Positions 42,171 through 55,600 of a stretch of DNA of 64,000 nucleotides are shown one piece after another; position 1 is the first letter of the stretch; the number at the start of each line of letters is the position of its first letter. The notes beneath the pieces are model-generated. The model did not search any database, was not told the DNA's origin, and was given only the letters and a program-made list of their open reading frames with translations. The position numbers and the translations under genes were made by a program. Source of the stretch: Hahella sp. HNIBRBA332. Lineage in GTDB: Bacteria > Pseudomonadota > Gammaproteobacteria > Pseudomonadales > Oleiphilaceae. The stretch covers positions 1,488,001 through 1,552,000 of the forward strand of contig NZ_CP132203.1 in the NCBI RefSeq assembly GCF_030719035.1, given 5' to 3'.

Positions 42171-42909
42171 GTATTTATTGCCTTTATTGGTATTACTTCT
42201 ATTTCCATCATTGAGCTGGGCGGACGCGTCTACGGCTTCATTTGGCGTTGACTTATCCGGACTGGATAAGTCATCTCCTGACGAAGTCGCCAGCGCGCTA
42301 CAAGTGCTGGCGGTACTGACCATATTAAGCCTGGCGCCTGCGCTGCTTATCGCCCTGACGTCGTTTACTCGCATAGTCATTGTCCTGTCTATGCTGCGTT
42401 ATGCGTTTGGTATGCAGCAAACGCCGCCTAATACCGTGATTATCGCGCTTTCTCTATTTTTGACTCTTTTTACGATGGCGCCCGTGTTTAACAAAATTGA
42501 TCAACAGGCGGTGCAGCCCTATTTGGCTGGAGAGCTCGTTTTTACGGAAGCCGTGAACGCAGGTTTGGCGCCAATGCGGGAATTTATGGTCAGACAAACC
42601 CGAGAAAAGGATCTTGCGCTTGTTATTGAAATGGCGGGAGAAGAATCGCCGGAAACATTGAATGATATTTCCAATACGTCGCTTATAACGGCGTTTATGC
42701 TGAGTGAACTGCAAACGGCTTTTCAAATTGGCTTTGTCATTTTCTTGCCGTTTTTATTGATTGATCTGGTTTCAGCCAGTGTGCTGATGTCAATGGGAAT
42801 GATAATGGTGCCGCCATTGACGATATCTCTACCAGTCAAAATTCTGATGTTTGTGCTTATTGAAGGATGGACTCTGGTGGCTCAGGCATTAGTTGGAAGT
42901 TTTAATTAA
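42139..42909 (+). CDS. fliP: flagellar export gate protein FliP
   Basis: About 256 residues, from GTG 42139 or a later GTG (42154, 42163); it overlaps fliO. Signal peptide (YLLPLLVLLLFPSLSWADA), then SFTRIVIVLSMLRYAFGMQQ, TPPNTVIIALSLFLTLFTM and FLPFLLIDLVSASVLMSMGM, all signature FliP. Here fliP is at the opposite end of the operon from fliQ and fliR, an unusual order. Confidence 0.93.
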   Translation: MKKIVSKVVIRYLLPLLVLLLFPSLSWADASTASFGVDLSGLDKSSPDEVASALQVLAVLTILSLAPALLIALTSFTRIVIVLSMLRYAFGMQQTPPNTVIIALSLFLTLFTMAPVFNKIDQQAVQPYLAGELVFTEAVNAGLAPMREFMVRQTREKDLALVIEMAGEESPETLNDISNTSLITAFMLSELQTAFQIGFVIFLPFLLIDLVSASVLMSMGMIMVPPLTISLPVKILMFVLIEGWTLVAQALVGSFN

Positions 42910-42919
42910 GGAGTCTGAT

Positions 42920-43510
42920 ATGAGTGACTTAATGGATAATCTGGATTCGGAAGAGCTATTTTATCTTGGCTTGCAGGCCAGCGGTAAAGGCGATCATGAA
43001 AAGGCCATTCTGTTTTTTAAACGGTCTATTTCATTGGACTGTAATGCTAAAAATACCTACTTGTTAGCGGCGGAGTACGCGGAAATCGGTATGTACGAGC
43101 GGGCATATGAAACAATGCAAAAAGCGGTGGATCTGGACCCGCAGCTTTGGACCGCCCACTTTCAGGCGGGGCTGATTAAGTTTTCGGTAGGAGATACGGA
43201 AACTGCTCGGGAAGCTTGGTCAAAATTGGATGCGCTGCCAGAGAGTAGCCCGTTACGGATATTTAAGAACGGTATCATTAAGTGCCTGGATGGCGACCTT
43301 GAGAGTGGCGAAGCTTTGATTCTGCAAGGCTTGGAGGCTAATAACTCCAATCCTGCTCTCAATGAGGACATGAAGAGGCTGCTTGAGCTACTAAAAGCAA
43401 ATCATGGAGAACAATCACCGCAACCTACTCGTAAGGATGAGAGTGCGACAGCGGACGATAGTCTCAATCACTTATTTTTGTCGGCGTATAAAAACAAAAC
43501 TAAACAATAA
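42920..43510 (+). CDS. TPR protein at the end of the operon, possible secretion chaperone
   Basis: 196 residues from ATG 42920, with AAGGAG upstream. Three or four TPR units: FYLGLQASGKGDHEKAILFF, LLAAEYAEIGMYERAYETMQ, AHFQAGLIKFSVGDTETARE. Acidic, no signal peptide. Layout and size recall type III class II (SycD/LcrH-like) chaperones. Last gene before the terminator and the giant rhs gene. The role is an inference. Confidence 0.7.
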   Translation: MSDLMDNLDSEELFYLGLQASGKGDHEKAILFFKRSISLDCNAKNTYLLAAEYAEIGMYERAYETMQKAVDLDPQLWTAHFQAGLIKFSVGDTETAREAWSKLDALPESSPLRIFKNGIIKCLDGDLESGEALILQGLEANNSNPALNEDMKRLLELLKANHGEQSPQPTRKDESATADDSLNHLFLSAYKNKTKQ

Positions 43511-43591
43511 TGTTGCTTTGTACGCTCGGACATAAGTATTGCAGTTCGGCGCAGTTCTCTGCGCCTCTGTTAGTTTTTATTTTGGGTTTAG

Positions 43592-43634
43592 GCCGCTGAC
43601 GACAGGCGCAAAGTCTGCCGTCAGCGGCTTTTTT
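43592..43634 (+). terminator. strong intrinsic terminator of the flagellar-type operon
   Basis: Perfect 10-bp stem GCCGCTGACG/CGTCAGCGGC with a 17-base loop, followed by six T. A smaller hairpin (GGCGCAG-TTCT-CTGCGCC, 43548-43565) precedes it. It separates the operon from the rhs gene, leaving only about 40 bases for a promoter unless transcription reads through. Confidence 0.85.
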
Positions 43635-43676
43635 ATGCGTTAAAAAAGACAGTCGGAAGTATTTAGGAGTCATCAA

Positions 43677-46600
43677 ATGGTTGCGGTTGTATCAGGGGAA
43701 GGTCTGGGATTATTTGGCGCGTCCTTGTCAGGCGCGGGCGCGGGATTATCGCAAGCGGGCGTGGGCCAGGGCGGCGAGCGGGTCTACGTCAATGCGGCCA
43801 CGGGCAACCTGGTGCTGCAGCGCCGCGATGAGATGCTGTTAGGCGCAGGGCGCGACGCGAGCCTGATCCGCACTTACAACAGCCAGGGCCGCTTCACCGA
43901 CGACAACGGCGACAACTTCTACTTCAGCTTCAACCAGCGCTTGGAATTCAACGGCGGCAATCTGAACAAAGCCGGCAGCGTGATCACGCGGATCGCCGGC
44001 GACGGCAGCCGCACAGACTATCGTTATGACGAGAGCCGCGGACTGTATGTCTCCAGCGTCGGCGAAGGCGCTCACGACACCCTGGAATTCCGCGGCGGAA
44101 CCGGTTCTGACGCGTTCCTGTGGACGGAAGGCGAGAGCGGTTCCCAGGAAGTGTACAGCTGGCAGGGCAAGCTGAGCGCGCTGGCCCATCGCGACGAACC
44201 GGGACGGGTGACCATCAGCCGCAGCGCGGCCGCGACGACCCTGACGACGGCGTCGGGGGAGAAACTGGAGATTCAGTACGACGGCGCCGGCCGGGCGGTG
44301 CTGGTGAAGACGGTGGGCGCGGACGGCGCGCAACGCAACCAGACCTATTACGGCTATGACGCCCAGGGCCGTCTGACGACGGTGACGGTGGACCTGACCC
44401 CGGCGGACAACAGCATCGGCGACGGCCGCACTTTCGTGACGCGCTACAGCTACGACGGCGACAGCAAACGCGTGGCGAAGATGCAGGCCAGCGACGGCGT
44501 ATCAGTGAGCTTCCAGTACCAGGAGATTGGCGGCGAATACCGGGTGACCCGGGTCACCCAGGGCGACGGCGCGGACGCCATCGTCACCGCCTACGCCTAT
44601 GATCTGGCGCAGCGCACGGCGACGGTGACGCGGGTGCTGGACCCAGCGACGCTGAGCGGCCTGCAGACGGTGCTGCGCTACGACGAACGCGCGCGTCTGG
44701 TGGAGCTGCGCCTGCCGCAGCAGGACGGAACCCAGAGCGTGCGCCGCTACGCCTACGACGCCGACGACAACCTCATCCAAAGCACGGACGCCGACGGCCA
44801 CAGCGAGACCTACCGCTACGACGCCATGGGCAATCTGCTGACCCATACCGACCGTTTGGGCCGCGCCACTGACTACACCTATAACGCCCAGAACCAGACC
44901 CTGACGGAAACGACGGACGGCGCCACCCAGCGCTACGTTTACGACAGCGAACACCGTTTGCGCTACCGCGTGGACGCCCAGGGCGGCGTCACCGAATTCC
45001 GCTACAACAACCAGGGCCAGTTGACGGCGACCCAGGGGTATCTGGCGCGCTACGATCTGAGCGGTCTGGCTCACGATCAGGCGCTGACCGAAGGCCCTCT
45101 GAAGACCTGGACGGGCGCCGCCCGGGCGCAGGGAACCACTCTCACGGAATACGTCTACGACTTCCGCGGCCAACTGAGCCGTCAGACCCGCTACAGCAAG
45201 ACCGACGCCACGGGCGCGGGAATCGGCGCGGCGACGACGCACTTTATCTACGACGCGGAAGGGCGCCTGCTGAAACAGGTCAACCCCGATCAGGCGGCGC
45301 CGACGGAGAACGCGAGCGCGGCCCCGGAGAGCCTGGGGCATCGCACCGGAGAAACGCTGTACGTCTACGACGGCCTGGGCCGGCTGCTGTCGGTGAAGGA
45401 CGCGCTGGGCGCGGTGACCACGCAGACCGAATACCAGGGCGCGACCATCCTGAGCCGCGACGCGGCGGGCCTGCAAAGCGTGAAGACGTACAACAGCGCC
45501 GGCGCGCTGATCGACGTGGTGGAGCGCGACGCCGGCGGCGTGCTGCTGGGCAAGGCGCAACAGTATTACGACGCCCAGGGCCGGGTGATCCGCAGAGTGG
45601 ACGCGCAGGGCGCGCAGACCCGTTACGTCTATGACGGCCAGGACCGGGTGCGCTTTGAGATCGACGCCCTGGGTTACGTCACGGAGAACCGCTACGACGC
45701 TCAGGGACGGGTGACGCAGTCGCGTCGCTATGAGACCGCCTATCGCGGCGGCGACGTCAGTCTGGCGGCGCTGGAGACCTTCGCCGGGGGCCAGAGCGCG
45801 ATCACTACGCGACGCTTCTACGACGCCGCAGGCCAGGTGCGTTTCGAAATCGACGCCCAGGGTTATGTCACCGGCTACGAGTACGACGGACAAGGGCGCG
45901 TTGCGAAGAAGACCCGCTACGACAAGGCGGCGGACCTGAACGCCGCCAACCTGGCGTCGCTGGCGGCGCATGCGCCGAGCTGGCGTGGCGATGGCGTCGT
46001 GCAGATCGACGCGGGACGGATTATCAAGACCGCCGCTACCGGGCTCAGCGCAGGCCGGGCGGTGGCGAACGAAGCGCTGCAACAAGGCCGCGGCGCGCTG
46101 GAGTTCACCGTGGCGGCGCTGCCGACCGGGGCTTCCCTGGGCGCGGTGGGCTTCAATAAGAACCCGGAGACCGTCCTGACCGGCAACGATTATCTGAATG
46201 AAGTGGACCTGGGCGTTTTCATCCGCGACCCGGACGGCGCGGGTTCACAGGGCCACAGCCTGATGATCCAGGTGAACGGCGTGCGCACGGAGCCAACCTC
46301 GGCGACGCCGATTCAGGTCGGCGACCGTCTGCGTATCGAAATGCGGGGCGCGGACGCGCGCATCCTGCTCCAGCGTGCTGGCCAGCACGGCTTCACGCTG
46401 ATTCAAACCCTCACGGGCGTGGTGGATGCGAACGCGATTTACACGGCGCAAACCAACCTGTACGGCGCGGGCGCGGCCATTGAGGCCGTGGCGCTCAGCG
46501 GCGACGCGGACTATCACAGCGCGGGCGCCGCCACCCGCTACGTTTATGACGCAAAGGGACAGGCGCGCTTCGAGGTGGACGCGCAAGGCTACGTCACGGA

Positions 46601-49600
46601 GAACCGCTACGATGCCCTGGGCCGTGTAACCGAAAAACTCAGCTACAGCCATGCCTACACGGGCGCCGTCTTTACTGAAAGCGCCCTGCAGACGTTCGCG
46701 AACGGCGCAACTCCGGCGTCTCACTCTCGTTTGGTGTATGACGCGAGAGGCCAGGTGCGCTTTGAGGTCGACGCTCTGGGTTACGTCACGGAATTCGAGT
46801 ATGACGCGCAAGGGCGGGTGGTTAACAAGAGCCGCTACGCGCATCCGGTGGACGCCGCTTCTGCGGATCTGGCGTCGCGCCTGCCTCAGTTATTGAACTG
46901 GGGAACGGATGCGGCGGTGTCCCAACAAGGAGGACGCCTGACGCGCACCGGACCGGCGAGTCTGACCGCAGGCCGCGCAATCGCGGGAAGCGGCCTGACG
47001 GGCGGCGAAGGCGTTCTGGAATTCACCGTAGACCAACTGGTCAATGGCCAATCCCTGGGTGTAGTGGGCTTTAACCTGAACCCGGAAGAACGGTTGTCGG
47101 GGAACGACTACTTTAAGGAAATCGACCTGGGCGTGTTTATCCGCGACCGGGACGGCGCGGCGGCGGAGAAGCACAGCGTTCTGATTCAATACAAGGGAAC
47201 GCAGATCGCGCCGGCGACGATGCAATTCGTGGAGGCGGGAGACCGTTTCCGGATTGAACTGAAGGACGGCGACGCCCGCATCCTGCTGCAACGCAAGGGA
47301 CAGGATAACTACGCCCTGATTCATACCCTGAAGGATGCGGTGGACGCCACGCAGACCTACGTGGCGCAGGCGAACCTGTACGCACAGGGCTCGGCGATTG
47401 GCGATGCCTGGATGAGCGGCGACGCGACGCAGAACAGTGAGCGCAGCCGCGAACGCGTGGTTTATGACGCCAAAGGTCAGGCGCGCTTTACCATCGACGC
47501 ACTCGGACAGGTGACGGAGAGCCGCTACGATGCGTTGGGCCGTATAACCGAGAAACTCAGTTACAGCTCTGCTTACACGGGCGTCACTTTTACTGAAAGC
47601 GCCTTGCAGAGCGTTATCAGCGGCAAAACGCCCGCTTCCCATTCCCGACTGGTCTACGACGTGAAAGGCCAGGTGCGCTTCACTGTCGATGCTCTGGGCC
47701 AGGTGACGGAGACTCGTTACGACAGTCTGGGCCAAGTAACCGAAAAACTAAGCTACAGCTCTGCCTACACGGGCGCCGCCTTTACCGAAAGCGCCCTGCA
47801 GACCTTCGCGAATGGCGCAACCCCGGCTTCGCATTCTCGTTTGGTGTATGACGCGAGGGGGCAGGTGCGCTTTGAGGTCGACGCTCTGGGCTACATCACG
47901 GAATTCGAGTATGACGCGCAAGGGCGGGTGGTTAACAAGAGCCGCTACGCGCATCCGGTGGACGCCGCTTCTGCGGATCTGGCGTCGCGCCTGCCTCAGT
48001 TATTGAACTGGGGAACGGATGCGGCGGTGTCCCTGCAAGGAGGACGCCTGACGCGAACCACACCAGCGAGTCTGACCGCCGGCCGCGCGATCGCGGGGAG
48101 TGGCTTGACGGGTGGCGAAGGCGTCCTGGAATTCACCGTAGACCAGCTGGTTAACGGTCAATCCTTGGGTGTAGTGGGCTTTAACCTGAATCCGGAAGAA
48201 CGGTTGTCGGGGAACGACTACTTTAAGGAAATCGACCTGGGCGTGTTTATCCGCGACCGTGACGGCGCGGCGGCGGAGAAGCACAGCGTTCTGATTCAAT
48301 ACAAGGGAACGCAGATCGCGCCGGCGACGATGCAATTCGTGGAGGCGGGAGACCGTTTCCGGATTGAACTGAAGGACGGCGACGCCCGCATCCTGCTGCA
48401 ACGCAAGGGACAGGATAACTACGTCCTGATTCATACCCTGAAGGATGCGGTGGACGCCACGCAGACCTATGTGGCGCAGGCGAACCTGTACGCACAGGGC
48501 TCGGCGATTGGCGATGCCTGGATGAGCGGCGACGCGACGCAGAACAGTGAGCGCAGCCGCGAACGCGTGGTTTATGACGCCAAAGGTCAGGCGCGCTTTA
48601 CGGTTGACGCTCTGGGCTATGTTACCGAGAACCGTTACGACGCCCTGGGACAGGTGGCGGAAAAACTTAGCTATGACCGCGCCTACGCTGGCCCGGATTA
48701 TAGCGAAGCGGCGTTGACCCAGTTCGCTAATGCACAAAGTCAGCCGCGCAGCGGGCGCCTAGTGTATGACGCCAAAGGCCAGCCGCGGTTTGAGATCGAC
48801 GCGCTGGGCCATGTGACGGAGCGGGAATACGACGCGGCCGGTCGGGTGACGGCGACGCACAAATACCTCAACCCCTTATCGCTGGCGGGCCTTGTTTACG
48901 ACGAAGCCGGAATAGAGAGTAAGCTGCCCATCGCCGATGGTAGACACACGCAGCGCACGGCGTACGACGCGCGCGGTCTGGCGCGCTTCAGCCTGAACGC
49001 CCTGGGGCAGGTGACGGAGACCCGCTACGACGCGGCGGGCCGGGCGACGCAGACGCTGCGCTACGAAACCGCTTACAGCGGCGCCGATTACAGCGAAGCG
49101 GCGCTGGCGCAGTTCGTCGCGGGCGAGACCCGGGCGCAACATACTTACCTGGTGTACGACAGCCTGGGCCAGGCGCGCTTCAAGCTGGATCATCAGGGCC
49201 ATATCACCGAACTGGAATACGACCACAATGGCCAGGTGACGCGCACGCTGAGTTACGTCGCGGCCTATGACCTGAGCCAGCCGCTGACGGCGGCGGCGCT
49301 GGAAACTTATGTGCAAGGCCATGCCTCAGCTGGCGACCGGGTGGAGCAGATCTTCTACGACGCCCGCGGCCTGGAAATCTACCGGGTGGACGCCGGCGGG
49401 CATCTCATCGCACAGAAATACGACCACGCCGGTCGTCTGACCCATCGCGTGCGCTACGCCGCCAGCCTGAATCTCGGAGCCGCGGCGACCCTGACGCAAG
49501 TGACGCAGGCGGCGGACGCCCATCGCAGCGCGGCGGCGAACCAGCACAGCCGTCTGGTTTACGACGCCCTGGGACGCCTGCGCTACAGCCTGGACGGCGA

Positions 49601-52600
49601 GAACTACGTCTCGGAAACCCTGTACAACGGACAGGGGCAGGTGACGGAAGAACGCCGTTACGCCGCCCCCTGGACCCAGGCGGCGACCCTGAGCGCCCTG
49701 TCGGGGCTGCATCCGGACGCGGAAACCCGCATCACCCGCTACGCCTATGACGACGCCGGCCGTAAAATCAGCCAGTCGCAGCGGCTGATGACCGGCGGCG
49801 CGGAAACCTGGATTACTGAAAGCTACGCCTACGACGCCCACGGCAACCGCACGGCGGTGACCGACGCGCGGGGCAACGTCACCACCTTCGCCTACGATGC
49901 GGACAACCGCCTGATCGCCAAACTGACGCCGAAGGATTCCGTCGACGACGCGGACATCAGCGCCAGCGCGCGCAAAGGCGCCGTGACGCGCTACCAGTAC
50001 GACGGCTTCGATAACCTGATTCAGGAAAGCCAGTACATCACGGAAGTGTCGATCCATGAACGCACGGCGGCGGATTACGCCACGGCGAACGTCCCGGCGA
50101 ATAACGATCCGGTCAGCGGAGACCGGCATACCCGTTACGAATACGACGCCCTCAATCGCCAGGAGCGCATCCGCACGCCGGAGCTCAATGGCGTCTCCAC
50201 GTTGACGCGTAAGGAATATGACCGTTACGGCAACGTCATCGCCCTGATCGAAGCGGAGGGCTCCGCCCTGGAGCGCACCACGCGCTACGAATTCGACGAC
50301 CTGAACCGGGTGGTGAAAGAAACCAAAGCGTTCGGCACGGCGAACGCCAGCAGCACCGGCTACGTCTACGACGCCTTCGGTCAGGTGGAGCGGGTGATCG
50401 ATCCGCGCGCCTATGAGATTCTTGACAGCCAAAGCGACTGGGCCAAAGGGGAGCGGGAGCGTTTGCGCCTGCTGGCGGAAAACTATCAGGCCAATCCCGC
50501 GGGACTGTGGCAGTCCCAGCAGGCGCAGTGGCTGAAGGACAATGCGTTATTGCTGAGCTTCCTGAGCCGGGAGCACCTGCCCGAGGGCGAGCACCGGGCG
50601 TTGCTGCTGCAGATTTACAGCAAATCGCAGACGTTTGACGCGCGGGGTCTGAAAACCTCGGAAACCAACGGCGAAGGCTATACGACGTATACGCAGTACG
50701 ACGCGTTCGGCAACGTCACCTCGGTGACCGACCCGAACGGCGCCACCGGCTACTTCTTCTATGACGCCCTCAATCGCCAGACGCTGCAGGTCAGCGCCGG
50801 CGGCGCGGCGAAGGACTTCACCTACAACGCGGCGGGACAGGTGATCGCCCAGCGCAGCTGGGCCAACCGGATCAACGCGGCGTCCCTGGCGGGCAAAACC
50901 GAGGCGCAGGCGCGGGCGATGCTGACGGCGGACGCGGCGCATGACCAGCTCACCCGCAGCGACTTCGACAGCCTGGGCCGACTGAAGACGCAGACGGCGC
51001 AAGCGACCTCGGCGCAACAGGTCGTGGAAAGCTACGGCTATGACGCACAGGGCAACCGGATCAGCTGGACCGACCGTGGCGGCCATGTTTACGCCTACCG
51101 TTACGACGCGCAGGGGCGCCTGCTGGAGACCATCAAACCCAGCGTGCGGGTGACCTTCAACGCCGACGCGAGCCTGACCGGAGAGCGGCGTCTGAGCGAT
51201 CGCAATAGCTATGACGCGCTGGGCAACCGCATTCGCGTGGTGGAAGGCGGCTATCGCGATGCGGACGGCGCCTACAAAACCATCAGCGGGCAGACGCGCG
51301 CGACGGAATACGTTTACGACAAACTGAACCGGGAAGTTCAGGTGTGGTCGGACCTCATCGATATTGGCTTCGCCAACGACGCGGGCGAGATCCGCCGCTA
51401 TAACCGGGTGCGGCAGGTGACCCAGCGCGAATACGACGCCTTGGGCAACCAACTGAAAGAGACCGTGCAGGCGTTTCAGGTGGACGGCGCCAACCGACCC
51501 ACCACGGCGGTGGGCGCGCAGCGCAAGCAACTGTTCGAATACGATAACCTGAATCGGGTGACGGCGGCGGTGGACGCGGCCGGCGCCGTGACCGTCTCCG
51601 GCTACGACCCCAGCGGCAACCGCATCCTGGAGCGACGTTACGGCGAGGCCTTGAGCAATCCCAGCAATGGCGCGTTGGCGACGTTATTGAGCAAAGACAC
51701 GGACGATTACCGGGAACTGCGTTACACGTTCGACCTGAACAACCGTCAGGTAGAGACGCGGACCCGGGGCGAGACCCACTTTGATCTGGCGCTGAGCAAT
51801 CAGCAGCTGGCGGCGCTGACCCAGGGCGAAAGCGCCGTGAGCAAGGGCTTCTACAGCTCCGCGTACAGCCAGGAGGAGGTGGTGACGCAAACGCTCTACA
51901 ACCGTAACGGCGACGTGATCGCGGAGCGGGACGGTCGCGGCGGCGTGACGCGTCACTTCTATACGGCGCAGGGCGACCTGCAGGCGACGTTGGCGGCGGG
52001 CGTCACGGATTACCAGCGCGAAGGGGGAGCGGTGACGGTGACCCGTCATCACGCCCTGACGCAATGGACGACGGACGCACTGGGGCAGATCCGGGAGCAG
52101 GTCCAGTACGCCTATGAGGCGAAAAACCCTGCAGAAACGGCGACCCTGGCGGAGCTGCTGGCGAACGTGGCGGCGCAGCGGGCGGCGGCGGAGAGCGACG
52201 CGGCGAAGCTGGCCGGGCGCGACCTGGCGGACCTGAGCGACGCGGAAGTGGCGCAGAAACTGGTGCGGGGCGACCGCAGACAGACTTACGACTATGACCG
52301 CCTGGGACGCCGGATCACGGAAACCGTACACGGCGTGGAGGACTACCAGTTCGTGAACGGGGCGCCGAAGAAGACCACGGCGAGCAGTCGCAGCACCCGC
52401 TACGACTACGACAACCTGAACCGCCTGCAACGCACGATCGCGCCGGGAGAAGGCGCGGAGACGCTGCGTACGCTGGAGACGACCTACGACGCTCTGGGTC
52501 GCAAGACGACGGAGAAAGGACAGAGCTTTACGGATTACAAAGGCCGCATGGCGCGCGCCACCGTGACCTATGGTTATGACGCGTTAGGACGTCAGGTGAC

Positions 52601-55600
52601 GCAGACGCGGGTGGCGCTGGAGGCGGGCGCCAACCAGACCCGCCGCACGCTGGTGAACGCGCTGGGCTTTGCGGTGGCGGACATTGACGCCAGCGGCGCG
52701 CGGACGGATTACGCGACGGACGCGTTCGGCGCGGTGGCGGAGAAAAGCTGGAGTCAGCGGCAGGCGGAAGGCGGCAGCCAGAGCTACTGGAACCGTTACT
52801 GGTATGACGGCGCGGGTCGTGAAATCAAACGCGTGGACACGACCGGCCTGAGTCACGAGACGCGCTATAACGGCTACGGCGACATCACGGCGAAAGGGAT
52901 GAACGGGCAATACCAGGAGCAGTTCAAGTATGACCGCCTGGGCCGTCTGTTCAGCACCAACAAGGAAACCGGCGCGCCGCAGCTTTACCTGTACGACAAG
53001 AACGGCAACGCCTCGGCGGAATTCATTCTGGTGGACGACCTGAAAGACGCGTCAGGCAATCCGATCGACTTGGCGACGCTGACGTCGCCGGAACAGGTGA
53101 AGGCGCTGGGCGTGCTGCAGACGCAAATGAAAGTCAGCGTGTATGACGAACGCAACCGCCATACGGACACCTTTGAGGCGCCTCATGATTACAGCCAGTT
53201 GGAAGCGGATATTTTAAAAAGTAACGAGACGATTACTGACTGGAAATCCGATGCCGATTGGCAACTGGGCGCCGACGATGTCGGAAAGATACGTTTTGAA
53301 GACAGCGTAGGACCCACGGTTACTGGCGCAGATACCGTAATTAATACTTCCTTAACGCAGCCGCCCCGCACTGAAGAAGTTACTGTCAATGGCGGCAAGC
53401 CAGGACCGATCACGCAAAAAATTAATGTCACTGACCTCGGCGCTAATTTGAGTGGACTCATGGGGTACCTGGGCATCAGTCCCGAGGCGTGGAGCAAGTC
53501 GGGCTCGTCTTATGGCGCCATCAGCCTTAATGCCGGGACCAATAGCTACGCCAGCGCTTGGAAGGCTGAAGGGCCGATGGAGAAAGTAAATGGCGCATTC
53601 GAAAAAACGATCATTCGAATTTGGAATCGTTATGAGAACGGCATTACGTATATCTATAGAGATGTAGAAACGCAGCGATATATTCTGACCTCGAATACAG
53701 AAGTCGGCGCGGAGCAAATCGTTTCCATTAATGTGGCGGATGATGATGGTTATAAAGTAGAAACGGTCAAAACCCGTGATGGTGAAATTAAAGTAACAGG
53801 TTATCGAACCTCAAATCACGATGCAGGCAGGTTCAGATTAGAAAACCAAGTTGAGACGCGTTATGGCAACTTAAGTTCTGAAGGGCCTGGAATTATCCAA
53901 GCGGTTAAGCAGTCAATAATTACAATTGATGCGAAAGAAGTTATTCGTGGAGGGCATCCTGGAGGGCAGGGAAGCTTCAGTTTCAAAGTGAATATACCTA
54001 AAGAGCTCGTTAATCTTGGTATGCAGTTAAGGGTTACATTCTATGATCAATATAATCGTGCATTTGATGGAAAGTGGGATCCATTGATGCCCGAAATGAT
54101 GCCTGAATTTAGTTCAACTGCTTACTGGAGGACAAATGATGACCATGAGAAAAATAGCGATTGGGACTCATATAAATATAAATTTAAGGTCACTATTCCT
54201 AGCCTTTCCGGCGAAGAAATATTCTATACAAATTATATTACTAACAGAGGAGATAATCACGGCACGTTCAATAAGAGCCTTTCTGGCCTGACAAACAAAG
54301 CATTTCTGATTGTTGATGATGCCAACCCTTATGTCGAAAGACTGACAGGAAGTGTTGGCGGTATAGACTTATCAACTGCGGAGCGCTTGGATAATAGTCG
54401 ATTTCTGGTTCGTCTCAGCAATGGGCAATATGATCTGTCTTACTCTACGTGGGATTCCACAAGGAAGCTGAATGAAGTTAAAACATTCATTAACTTAACC
54501 GACATGAAGACGGGTAGAGATACGAATCTTTATTTCAAAGCGCTAAAGACGACGACTTATAGGCAACTAGTCTACAAGGCTTCCGCCACACCTACGAGCA
54601 CTAATCAAAACGTCCTGACGCCCTTAGTCCAAGAAAATGACCAGCAGCAGCGTATTTTCCAGAGCTACAGGACGATGTGGACGTTGGGTGGTCAGACTAC
54701 TTATCAAATCCATCGCCGGCAGCGTTACAACGCCTTTGGCGAAGTGGTGCAGGAAGTGGATGGCCGGGGGAACGCGACCCATCTGGCGTATGACACGCAA
54801 GGCCGTCTGACCCATAAAATCGATCCTAAGGTAGAAGTGAGTCAGGACCATGCCGCCAATGGCGTTCTAAAGTCGCTGGATGCCCATCCCGTCACTCGTT
54901 ATTTCTATGACGCCTTAGGGAATTTGGTGGCCAATCAGGATGCGAACAGTTATCTGGCGGAAAAGAAAGCAGGCTATTCCATCAGTAACAATGCCGCCTT
55001 CTATCGGGGCCAGACCTATTCGGCGGGGATGGTCGCAAGCGAAACCAATGCACTGGGGCACGGCAAAACCTACCGATATGACCAGCTTGGCAATAAGCGC
55101 CTGGTGATTGATGAGCTGGGCCAGTATCACAGCTTTGTGTATGACAGCATGGGCAGGCTGACGGAAGTCAGACGCTTCGAAAACCTGGCGAAGTACAATG
55201 CTGGCGATAGTTATACCTCTGACAAGTACTCTTATGATGAACTTGGCAACAGAGTGACGCATACCAATGCGTTAGGTCATGCTGAAAAATATGTCTACGA
55301 CGGCGAAGGGCGCATCATTAAACATATTGGGTTTAATGACGGAAGTCAGGGAGGCGGGGCTAATGAGACCTCATACGAATATCGCTATGTCAGTAGCATT
55401 GGCGGCATTGGCGGTTATAAAAAGGTCACGACAAACGGCTTGTCCACAGAAACTGACGCCAACTATAAAGCGACGTCTAACCTGACTGATGAGACGGATT
55501 ACTTTGGCCGGATTCGCACTCACCAGGATTTGGGGGGGCATCAGTTTGTGTATGAATATAATCGGGCGGGCTGGCTGCAGAGACAGAGCACTTCAAACAG

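Noticed and set aside
44502..52910. Long minus-strand open frames (up to 527 codons) opposite the rhs gene
   Set aside because: They mirror the high-GC codon pattern of the rhs gene, have Arg/His/Val-rich random text and no ribosome sites.
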